Below are positions 15,343 to 20,760 of a DNA stretch of 20,760 nucleotides, piece after piece. Within the stretch, counting starts at the first letter, position 1, and the number at the start of each line of letters is the position of its first letter. The notes under the pieces were generated by a model. It worked only from the letters and a program-made list of their open reading frames with translations. It was not told where the DNA came from and made no database searches. The stretch is from contig PKYZ01000229.1 of NCBI GenBank assembly GCA_003132865.1, positions 1-20,760 of the forward strand, in the 5' to 3' direction. Position numbers and translations under genes: made by a program. Origin of the DNA: Bryobacterales bacterium. GTDB taxonomy: Bacteria > Acidobacteriota > Terriglobia > Bryobacterales > Bryobacteraceae.

Positions 15343-15803
15343 AGCCGTGTATCCCAGCGCACCGGCAATGGCCGGCTCGCCCGGATGCGGGCGAAATCGG
15401 GATGCTCCTGGTTAATCAGAATGTTTCGCTCAACGCGCGTCACCACCGAGGGAACGATCAGCACCGGCGTGCGCCGCTGGTCATACCATCGATCGCCGAA
15501 AGCTCGGGTGGTTTCGAACGAGGCTGAATCCCAGTGGGGCAAATCGTCCGGCGCGATTTCTTCGATGGACACCCCGGCCGGAATTTCGATCTCGACGTAA
15601 CCTTGGCTGCGCGGCACGCTGCCGGAGCCGTGCACCAGGATCTCCAACAGCGCGCCAGCGTAGGTTTCGGATGCATAGACGACACGCCGGCCCGGAGAAT
15701 TCCAGCGGGCGCCGTAGAGCATCGCGCCGCTGCCGTCGAAGATGGGATGCCGCATATCGGCTATGCGGAACGCCCGCAGCGGACCGCTACGCGGGGAGGC
15801 CAT
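15333..15803 (-). CDS. RES-domain toxin (type II toxin-antitoxin)
   Basis: The 156-residue product is a RES-domain protein. The conserved Arg33 (GARWNSPG), Tyr43 (VVYASE), Glu54 (ALLEILVH) and Ser119 (VLIVPSVV) of the family are all present, followed by the typical NILINQEHPDF. Characterised RES toxins degrade NAD+ (phosphorolysis or hydrolysis), stopping growth. ATG 15803 is chosen because it overlaps the last 17 bases of the antitoxin gene, the usual arrangement; the open frame extends further upstream but only inside the antitoxin gene. Its TGA overlaps the start of tag. With the adjacent antitoxin it forms a Xre-RES pair. All key residues are intact, so the toxin should be active if expressed. 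Confidence 0.9.
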   Translation of the reverse strand: MASPRSGPLRAFRIADMRHPIFDGSGAMLYGARWNSPGRRVVYASETYAGALLEILVHGSGSVPRSQGYVEIEIPAGVSIEEIAPDDLPHWDSASFETTRAFGDRWYDQRRTPVLIVPSVVTRVERNILINQEHPDFARIRASRPLPVRWDTRLWT

Positions 15804-16218
15804 AGACGATGCGGGCCATGACCTCCTCAGCCTGCCGCGCACCCAATTCCGTCAGGGCCGCATCCACGGGCGTCTTTCCCCCGATCTCCGGATGAGGGGT
15901 GGTCAGAAAGCACCGGGCTTGGTCGCGATCCTGCCAGACATCTTCGGCGATGGCGACCACGCGCGCCAGCCGCTCCGTGCGTTCGCTTTCCACGGGACTG
16001 AGACGCTCCCGCCGCCGTTTGTATGTCGCCTCTGGGACGATGCGGCGCATCAGGGCGCGCTGGTCCGAGGCATCGGGGAAAACGTGCTGCACGACAATGC
16101 GAAGGGTGGCTTTGGGCAGGCCCCGCTCTACAGCATCGTTCAGCTCCAGCAGAGAGGTCACCGCCTTGCCCAAGACTCGCTGGCCGCCGAGAACTTTTCC
16201 GGTCTGACGTGGTTCCAT
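15787..16218 (-). CDS. Xre/MbcA/ParS-type antitoxin partner of RES toxin
   Basis: The 143-residue protein has an N-terminal helical Xre-type DNA-binding region (about 20-85, ending EATYKRRRERLSPVESER) and a C-terminal DUF2384 (MbcA/ParS/Xre toxin-binding) domain from about 85 (LARVVAIAEDVWQD, ARCFLTTPHPEIGGKTPVDA, ALTELGARQAEEVMARI). This is the standard antitoxin found directly upstream of RES toxins; it blocks the toxin active site and represses the operon. ATG 16218 follows a TATACT at 16231-16226 by 7 bases. Upstream lie repeated GTATCAG boxes and an inverted repeat, probable autoregulatory sites. Its end overlaps the toxin start by 17 bases. Confidence 0.88.
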   Translation of the reverse strand: MEPRQTGKVLGGQRVLGKAVTSLLELNDAVERGLPKATLRIVVQHVFPDASDQRALMRRIVPEATYKRRRERLSPVESERTERLARVVAIAEDVWQDRDQARCFLTTPHPEIGGKTPVDAALTELGARQAEEVMARIVYGLPA

Positions 16219-16220
16219 GA

Positions 16221-16249
16221 GTATCAGTATACCAGAAAAATGGTATCAG
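16221..16249 (-). promoter_or_regulatory. Promoter and probable operator of the Xre-RES-Tag-STAND operon
   Basis: On the minus strand an extended -10 (TGGTATACT; TATACT at 16231-16226) lies 7 bases before the antitoxin ATG, so the message is probably leaderless. Around it, GTATCAG occurs twice on the plus strand, at 16221-16227 and 16243-16249, 22 bp or about two helical turns apart. ATACCA (16229-16234) and TGGTAT (16241-16246) form a 6-bp inverted repeat around GAAAAA. The repeats flank and overlap the -10, as expected for repression by the antitoxin or toxin-antitoxin complex. The upstream gene's stop codon (16248-16246) lies inside the element. Confidence 0.55.
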
Positions 16250-16689
16250 GTGATCTTGGGCGGGCCGAAGAAGTGCAGCGGGTCGATGGACACAATCTTC
16301 CACTTCTTGCCCTTGCGCTCCAGCCGGAACTTCACCACCTCGCGGCGCTGCTCCACGGGGTGGGGATCCGATTTGCCCACGATCTCCAGGAACCAATCCA
16401 GTTCTTCCGCGCGATGCGTGTCATCGCCCGTGTCCGACAGCACTTCGATCGAGTTCGTGATATCGGCCAGGTCGGTCAGCGCCACCACGTCGCGGCGGAA
16501 ATCCTGGAAGTTCGGCATGCCGGGATCGACCGCTTCGACGAACATCGCCGGGTCGTCGTCGCTGAGCGCCGAGGCGATCTTGCTGAACAGGTCGAAGACC
16601 TGCTGCTGCGCGTCGGCGGCTAGCGCCGCGCCCCCCATGGCGCCCGCAGCCGCGCCGCCCATTGCCAGCATGAAAGTGCGCCGTCTCAT
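16246..16689 (-). CDS. Tat-exported NTF2-like protein of unknown function
   Basis: The 147-residue protein begins MRRRTFMLAMGGAAAGAMGG. The RRRTFML core with an Ala/Gly-rich hydrophobic stretch resembles a twin-arginine (Tat) signal, cleaved after ALAADA or nearby. The mature part (VFDLFSKIASALSDDDPAMFVEAVDP, later EELDWFLEIVG and VVKFRLERKGKKWKIVSIDPLHFF) has the helix-then-curved-sheet pattern of the NTF2/SnoaL-like fold, with the usual W-K-I-V strand at the end. No catalytic residues can be named. It starts one base after the argJ stop and probably ends the aroC-def-fmt-argJ operon. Its last codons contain the promoter of the downstream toxin-antitoxin operon. Confidence 0.75.
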   Translation of the reverse strand: MRRRTFMLAMGGAAAGAMGGAALAADAQQQVFDLFSKIASALSDDDPAMFVEAVDPGMPNFQDFRRDVVALTDLADITNSIEVLSDTGDDTHRAEELDWFLEIVGKSDPHPVEQRREVVKFRLERKGKKWKIVSIDPLHFFGPPKIT

Positions 16690-16690
16690 A

Positions 16691-17878
16691 TCAGGTCCGG
16701 TAACTCGCGTTGATGCGGATGTAGCCTTCGGTGAAGTCGCACGTCCAGAAGCGCGCCTGGCCTTTGCCCTTGCCGCGCAGGGCCAGGCGGATCTCGCACT
16801 CGGGAGCGTCCAGCTTGCGCTTCAGCTCGGCTTCGGAAAAGCGCGCGGCCAGCCCGCCGCGGCACACCGGCACACCCTGCATCTCGATATCGGTCTTACG
16901 CGGATCGAATGCCACGCCGGCATTGCCCGCCGCCGAAAGGATGCGGCCCCAGTTCGGGTCGGAGCCGGCCACGGCCGTTTTCACCAGCGGCGAATTGGCG
17001 ATGGAGCGGGCCATGCGCGCGGCGGCGTCATCGGTGGACGTGCCTGAAACCAGGATCGTGATCAGCTTCCGTGCGCCTTCGCCATCGCGCGCGATGCTGC
17101 GTGCCAGATCCTCCAGCACGCGCGTGATGCGCTCTTCGAAGTCTGCGCCGGCGGCCATCTCCTTGGGGTCGGGCCGCACGCCGGAAGCTCCGTTGGCCAG
17201 CAGCAGCAGCGTGTCGTTGGTGGAGGTGTCGCCATCCACCGAGAGGCGGTTGTAGCTGCGCTCGACCGCGCGGCGCAACATGCGGCGCAGCATGGCGGCG
17301 GGAATCTGGGCGTCGGTCAGCACGAAGCCCAGCGTGGTGGCCATGCGCGGCTGGATCATGCCGGAGCCTTTGGTCATACCGGCGATGCGCACCGTGCCGC
17401 GCCGCAGCTTGACCTCGCCGAATGCCTCTTTGGGGACCCGGTCGGTGGTCATGATGGCGCCGGCCACACTGCCGAAGCCGTCTTCGCGCAGACCGGCCAC
17501 CAGGCGCGGCAGGGCGTTCACGATGAGCTTGGCATCCAGTTCGACGCCGATCACGCCGGTGGAAGCGGGCAGCACTTGGGCGACCGGCAGCCGCATCAGG
17601 CGCGCGGCGGACCGGCAGCAGACCAGCGCCACGGCGTCGCCCGTGCGTGTGGCGCAGTTGGCGTTGCCGGCATTCACCAGGATCGCGCCCACCGCGCCGC
17701 GCGAGGCGGCCAGGTGCCGGCGGCAAAGCTTCACCGGCGCGGCCTGCACGCGGTTCTGCGTGAACACGCCGGCGGCCGCGGCCGGCAGTCCGGAGACGAT
17801 CAGCCCCAGGTCGTCTTTATCGGCCTGGCGGATGCCTGCGTATGTGGCGGCGTAACGGTAGCCCAGCGGCAGATCCAC
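16691..17878 (-). CDS. argJ: Bifunctional ornithine acetyltransferase / N-acetylglutamate synthase
   Basis: The 395-residue ArgJ acts in arginine biosynthesis. It moves the acetyl group from N-acetylornithine to glutamate and, in bifunctional forms, can also use acetyl-CoA. The precursor cleaves itself between Ala180 and Thr181, inside KGSGMIQPRMATTLGF, where Thr181 becomes the nucleophile; the motif here is ATTL where ATML is most common. Other signatures are LVNAGNANCATG-like ILVNAGNANCATRTG, SVDGDTSTNDT and the C-terminal INASYRT. The start is GTG 17878, one base after the fmt TAA, with GGGAG 9 bases upstream. Arginine genes are not otherwise near, so argJ is here as part of a mixed housekeeping operon. 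Confidence 0.95.
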   Translation of the reverse strand: MDLPLGYRYAATYAGIRQADKDDLGLIVSGLPAAAAGVFTQNRVQAAPVKLCRRHLAASRGAVGAILVNAGNANCATRTGDAVALVCCRSAARLMRLPVAQVLPASTGVIGVELDAKLIVNALPRLVAGLREDGFGSVAGAIMTTDRVPKEAFGEVKLRRGTVRIAGMTKGSGMIQPRMATTLGFVLTDAQIPAAMLRRMLRRAVERSYNRLSVDGDTSTNDTLLLLANGASGVRPDPKEMAAGADFEERITRVLEDLARSIARDGEGARKLITILVSGTSTDDAAARMARSIANSPLVKTAVAGSDPNWGRILSAAGNAGVAFDPRKTDIEMQGVPVCRGGLAARFSEAELKRKLDAPECEIRLALRGKGKGQARFWTCDFTEGYIRINASYRT

Positions 17879-17879
17879 T

Positions 17880-18809
17880 TTACGATTCTCCCAGAATGTC
17901 GCCGGCGACGATACGCTGGCCGTTGGCGAAGGCTTCGGCGGCGATTCTCTTGCGGCCTTCGAGCTGGACTTCGATCAGCTCCAGCGCGGCGTTTCCCGCT
18001 GGCAGGCCGCATACGGCTCGCAGCGGATGGATCAGCAAGCGGCCCGGCTGGCCCGGCTCGCCCGCGACCCCACGCGATTTCCAGATATGCAATTGCTGGC
18101 CGCGAAAGCGCGTGTAGGCTCCGGGCCAGGGCTGGAATCCACGCACGCGATTGTGGATGGCTTGCGCCGGCTGACGCCAGTCGATGAGTCCGTCCTCCTT
18201 CTTAAGCAATGGCGCGTAGGTGGCCTGGGCGGGGTCTTGCTTTTGCGGCGCGATCGATTCGATGCGTTCCAAGGTCTCGACCAGCAGCTTGGCTCCCATC
18301 GCCGCCAGGCGCGCGCCCAATTCCACGGCGGTCTCATCCGGCCCGATGTCCGTTTCCGTTTTCAGCAGCATGTCGCCGGTGTCGAGTCCTGCGTCGATGC
18401 GCATGGTGGTGACGCCCGTGCGGGTCTCGCCGTTGGCGATGGCCCACTGCACCGGTCCCGCGCCGCGGTATTTGGGCAGCAGCGAGGCATGCACGTTGAT
18501 AATTCCGCGCGGCGGAATATCGATCGCGGACTGCGGAATGATCTGGCCGTAGCCGACCACGATTATGGCATCGGGCTGGAGGCCCGCCAGAGCCGCGACG
18601 GCATCCGGCCGGCGAATGCGCTCGGGTTGGTACACGGGCAGTCGAAACCGCAGCGCCGCTTCTTTCACGGGAGAGGCGGTGAGTTGCTGGCCGCGTCCGC
18701 TGGGTCGGTCGGGTTGGGTGACAACGCAGCCGACATCATGCCCGGCGGCCACTAGGGCTTCCAGGGTGGGAACTGCAAAAGCGGGCGTGCCGAGAAAAAC
18801 CAGGCGCAT
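17880..18809 (-). CDS. fmt: Methionyl-tRNA formyltransferase
   Basis: The 309-residue enzyme formylates initiator Met-tRNA using 10-formyl-tetrahydrofolate. It begins MRLVFLGTPAFAVPTLEAL, as usual. The catalytic Asn105, His107 and Asp143 lie in GIINVHASLLPKYRGAGP and DAGLDTGDMLL. The C-terminal OB-fold domain starts around residue 205 (KKEDGLIDWRQPAQAIHNRV). The start at 18809 gives the usual N-terminus; the open frame upstream runs through the palindromic repeat at 18815-18840. No clear Shine-Dalgarno is seen, because the repeat occupies its place. It follows def by 26 bases and precedes argJ by one base. Confidence 0.97.
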   Translation of the reverse strand: MRLVFLGTPAFAVPTLEALVAAGHDVGCVVTQPDRPSGRGQQLTASPVKEAALRFRLPVYQPERIRRPDAVAALAGLQPDAIIVVGYGQIIPQSAIDIPPRGIINVHASLLPKYRGAGPVQWAIANGETRTGVTTMRIDAGLDTGDMLLKTETDIGPDETAVELGARLAAMGAKLLVETLERIESIAPQKQDPAQATYAPLLKKEDGLIDWRQPAQAIHNRVRGFQPWPGAYTRFRGQQLHIWKSRGVAGEPGQPGRLLIHPLRAVCGLPAGNAALELIEVQLEGRKRIAAEAFANGQRIVAGDILGES

Positions 18810-18814
18810 ATGGG

Positions 18815-18840
18815 GGACAGGCCAGGAGGCCTGTCCTACT
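18815..18840 (-). repeat. Intergenic palindromic repeat, copy 2, between def and fmt
   Basis: GGACAGGCC (18815-18823) and GGCCTGTCC (18828-18836) form a perfect 9-bp inverted repeat around AGGA. On the minus strand the element reads AGTAGGACAGGCCTCC and so on, the same family as at 2636-2660. Its leading TAG is the stop codon of def. The hairpin ends 5 bases before the fmt start codon. Confidence 0.75.
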
Positions 18841-19351
18841 TCCATTCTCCGGCTTTTACCAGCTTGCGGACTTTGCGACGGATCAGGTCGCGCTTCAGGG
18901 CGCTGATGTGGCTGATGTACAGCTTGCCGTGCAGGTGGTCGGTTTCGTGCAGAAAGGCGCGAGCCAGCAGGTCTTCGCCGGTCTTCTCGAAAAACTCGCC
19001 TTTGGAATCTTGCGCGCGCACCGTGACGCGCTTGCTGCGCTTGACCTGCTCGCGGAATCCGGGAATGCTCAGGCAGCCTTCCTCGCCTTCCTGCTTGCCT
19101 TCCACGTGCAAGATCTTCGGGTTGATCAGCACCAGCTTATCGGCCGGATTCTCCGCATTGGAGATATCGATTACGGCGATCTTCCGCGCGAAGCCGATCT
19201 GGGGCGCAGCCAGCCCCACGCCCTTGGCGGCGTACATGGACTCGAACATGTCTTCCAGGAACTGGGCGAGCTCCGGCGTGCCGAAATCGGTGACCTCCTC
19301 CGCTTCACGCTCCAGCACCGGATCGCCGTACTTCACGATTGGATAAACCAT
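18836..19351 (-). CDS. def: Peptide deformylase
   Basis: The 171-residue enzyme removes the formyl group from new proteins. All three family motifs are present: GVGLAAPQIG (44-53), EGCLSIPG with metal ligand Cys93, and HETDHLHG with ligands His135 and His139 and catalytic Glu136. It begins MVYPIVKYGDPVLE, typical of the family. ATG 19351 lies 3 bases after the aroC stop. The final codons KAGEWK are followed by a TAG that belongs to the palindromic repeat. Def and Fmt act in the same formylation cycle, so the pairing with fmt is expected. Confidence 0.97.
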   Translation of the reverse strand: MVYPIVKYGDPVLEREAEEVTDFGTPELAQFLEDMFESMYAAKGVGLAAPQIGFARKIAVIDISNAENPADKLVLINPKILHVEGKQEGEEGCLSIPGFREQVKRSKRVTVRAQDSKGEFFEKTGEDLLARAFLHETDHLHGKLYISHISALKRDLIRRKVRKLVKAGEWK

Positions 19352-19354
19352 AAT

Positions 19355-20527
19355 TCAGAAATCCCGCACCTGAGTCAGATAACCTTCAAAATTGCGTTTC
19401 GTTTCGCCGAGCGAATCGCCGCCGAACTTTTCCAGGAAAGCCTGCGCCAGCACCAGCGCCATCATGGCCTCCGCGATGACGCCCGCGGCGGGCACCACGC
19501 ACACATCCGAGCGCTCATAGGCCGCCAGGGCCGGTTCGCGGGTGGCCAAGTCGACCGATTCGAGCGGACGGCGCAGCGTCGAGATGGGCTTCAGGAATCC
19601 GCGTACCAGCAGGTCCTGGCCGTTGGTGATGCCGCCCTCCAGGCCGCCGGCGCGATTGGCTCCGCGGGTGAAATGGCGCGCCTGGCGATCGTAGTGGATG
19701 GTGTCCTGCACCTGCGAACCGAAGCTGGCGGCGTTCTCCGCCGCGAATCCCAGCTCGACGCCTTTCACCGCTTGAATGGAAACGATGGCCTGCGCCAGGC
19801 GCCCATCCAGGCGCGCGTCCCAAGTGGTGTGCGATCCCAGGCCGGGGGGTACGCCGTGCGCGATCGCTTCGAACACGCCGCCCACGGTGTCGCCCGTGCG
19901 ATAGGCCTGGTCCACGACTTCTTTCATGCGGTGTTCGGTTTCGGCATCCACGCAGCCCAGCAAAACTTCGGTTTTCCCGCGCATGGCCGCGACTTCGTCC
20001 CATGCGGCGCTTCTTTCGAGGCGCACGCCACCCACGGCGATCACGTGGCTGGCGATGTCGATGCCGAACTGGATCAGCAATGCCTTGGCAACCGCGCCGA
20101 TGGCCACGCGGGCCGTGGTTTCGCGCGCGCTGGCCCGCTCCAGAATGTAGCGCGCGTCATGGAAATTGTACTTGATGGCGCCTGCCAGGTCGGCGTGTCC
20201 GGGGCGGGGGCGGGTGACGGGCTTCTTCTTATCTTCGGCGCCATCCATATCTTCGACGGGCAGCGCTTCGGTCCAGTTTTGCCAGTCATGGTTGCGGATC
20301 AGGATGGCGACTGGCGAGCCGATGGTATGCGAGTGGCGCACTCCGGACACGATCTCGGCGCGGTCGTGTTCGATCTTCATGCGCCCGCCGCGGCCGTAGC
20401 CCTGTTGGCGGCGCCAAAGCTCGTGATTTACGGTGTCGAGAGAGACCGGCACTCCGGCGGGAAGCCCTGTGAGGGTGGCTACCAGGCACTCGCCATGCGA
20501 CTCCCCGGCGGTTTCAAATCGCAGCAT
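19355..20527 (-). CDS. aroC: Chorismate synthase
   Basis: The 390-residue enzyme makes chorismate from EPSP, the last step of the shikimate pathway, using reduced FMN. The N-terminal signature GESHG (8-12), the second signature around residues 43-72 (GGRMKIEHDRAEIVSGVR, then TIGSP), RPGHADLAGAIKY and ASARETTARVAIGA are all intact. The length matches the family, including the long form with extra loops. ATG 20527 is the natural start and gives the standard beginning LRFETAGESHG; no strong Shine-Dalgarno is visible. It is the first gene of the aroC-def-fmt-argJ-NTF2-like set. Confidence 0.97.
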   Translation of the reverse strand: MLRFETAGESHGECLVATLTGLPAGVPVSLDTVNHELWRRQQGYGRGGRMKIEHDRAEIVSGVRHSHTIGSPVAILIRNHDWQNWTEALPVEDMDGAEDKKKPVTRPRPGHADLAGAIKYNFHDARYILERASARETTARVAIGAVAKALLIQFGIDIASHVIAVGGVRLERSAAWDEVAAMRGKTEVLLGCVDAETEHRMKEVVDQAYRTGDTVGGVFEAIAHGVPPGLGSHTTWDARLDGRLAQAIVSIQAVKGVELGFAAENAASFGSQVQDTIHYDRQARHFTRGANRAGGLEGGITNGQDLLVRGFLKPISTLRRPLESVDLATREPALAAYERSDVCVVPAAGVIAEAMMALVLAQAFLEKFGGDSLGETKRNFEGYLTQVRDF

Positions 20528-20603
20528 TCGCCAAGAATTTTCATGTTAACAGGTCGAGGGCGGGGCGAGCATTCGCTTCGCCGCTGGAGCTTGGCCATTT
20601 TAG

Positions 20604-20618
20604 GTGGGACAGGCTTCA
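20604..20618 (+). repeat. Partial copy 3 of the palindromic repeat family
   Basis: TGGGACAGGCTTCAG, preceded by AGG, matches the left half of the family, with TTCAGCC in place of the second arm. It lacks the complete hairpin, so it is a degenerate or variant copy upstream of aroC. Confidence 0.45.
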
Positions 20619-20665
20619 GCCGCTAATGCCACTCGTTTTTCCAATATCGGGAATAGCTGCGGCAG

Positions 20666-20708
20666 TTGTGGGGCAGACCTCCAGGTCTGCGCGGGTCCTC
20701 CAGGACCC
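20666..20708 (+). repeat. Tandem hairpins, copy 4 of the palindromic repeat family
   Basis: GTTGTGGGGCAGACCTCC begins the element. GCAGACCT (20673-20680) pairs with AGGTCTGC (20683-20690) around CC. GGGTCCT (20693-20699) pairs with AGGACCC (20702-20708) around CC. The first hairpin follows the family pattern with AGACCT for AGGCCT; the second is an added shorter hairpin. A further 7-bp inverted repeat (CTCTTCG at 20710-20716, CGAAGAG at 20744-20750) follows, near the window edge. Nothing else supportable is present in 20528-20760. Confidence 0.6.
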
Positions 20709-20760
20709 ACTCTTCGCGCAACGGAACCAGCCATATCCGCGCACGAAGAGGTCGACGTGG

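Noticed and set aside
16229..16246. ATACCA-GAAAAA-TGGTAT as a terminator of the argJ operon
   Set aside because: The stem is only 6 bp and AT-rich with no following T-run on the minus strand; it overlaps the toxin-antitoxin -10 and is better read as an operator.
18908..20626. 572-residue plus-strand frame over def and aroC
   Set aside because: It spans two unmistakable minus-strand enzymes and their gap; no motif is seen.
20616..20760. Minus-strand open frame running in from the right edge (HVDLFVRGYGWFRCAKSGSW and on)
   Set aside because: Its last two thirds read through the hairpin repeats, and I recognise no family; with only about 17 residues outside the repeats it cannot be supported as a gene.

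Overview
The window looks like a chromosomal segment from a soil-type Acidobacteriota of the Bryobacterales/Solibacter kind. The DNA is GC-rich. It carries an ADOP-type (MacB/FtsX) permease relic, an SBBP-repeat protein with a TIGR03437-like C-terminal domain (a domain family known mainly from Solibacter), an FG-GAP/VCBS propeller, many exported hydrolases, and dispersed GTRGGRCAGGCCTCC palindromes. The assignment is inference from gene content; no rRNA or tRNA is present to confirm it.

Left part (1-6028): a partial ECF-sigma-like gene runs off the left edge, next to a decayed ADOP permease. Then comes a two-gene minus-strand operon (six-helix membrane protein, double-VOC lipoprotein), diverging from an exported S10 serine carboxypeptidase-like enzyme. 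One base after that gene lies a cytochrome c start that is cut off after about 50 codons, where it meets the truncated tail of a minus-strand SBBP/TIGR03437 gene. That second gene is a pseudogene with two frameshifts, one caused by a 5-bp tandem duplication.

Middle (6126-11879): a plus-strand operon encodes an exported M24 aminopeptidase, a CHASE2-domain histidine kinase and an NtrC-type sigma54 activator, packed with a 3-base gap and a TGATG overlap. An AT-rich regulatory region with imperfect direct repeats, a 12-bp palindrome and a clear sigma70 promoter follows, driving an exported seven-blade FG-GAP propeller protein that starts at TTG.

Right part (11887-20527) is an 8.6-kb all-minus cluster. 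It opens with aroC, def, fmt, argJ and an exported NTF2-like protein, with gaps of 3, 26, 1 and 1 bases. A new promoter/operator inside the 3' end of that operon then starts a second compact set: a Xre/MbcA/ParS-type antitoxin, a RES toxin, the 3-methyladenine-DNA glycosylase Tag, and a large STAND NTPase (DUF4062, NB-ARC-like ATPase, TPRs). These four are translationally packed (17-bp overlap, overlapping stop/start, 3-base gap) and form the most interesting part of the window: a possible NAD-targeting toxin-antitoxin module co-expressed with a DNA-repair enzyme and a STAND sensor. The STAND gene has an in-frame TAG exactly where the reading frame otherwise continues into 48 more well-formed codons.

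The right edge (20528-20760) holds palindromic repeats and no gene that I can support.
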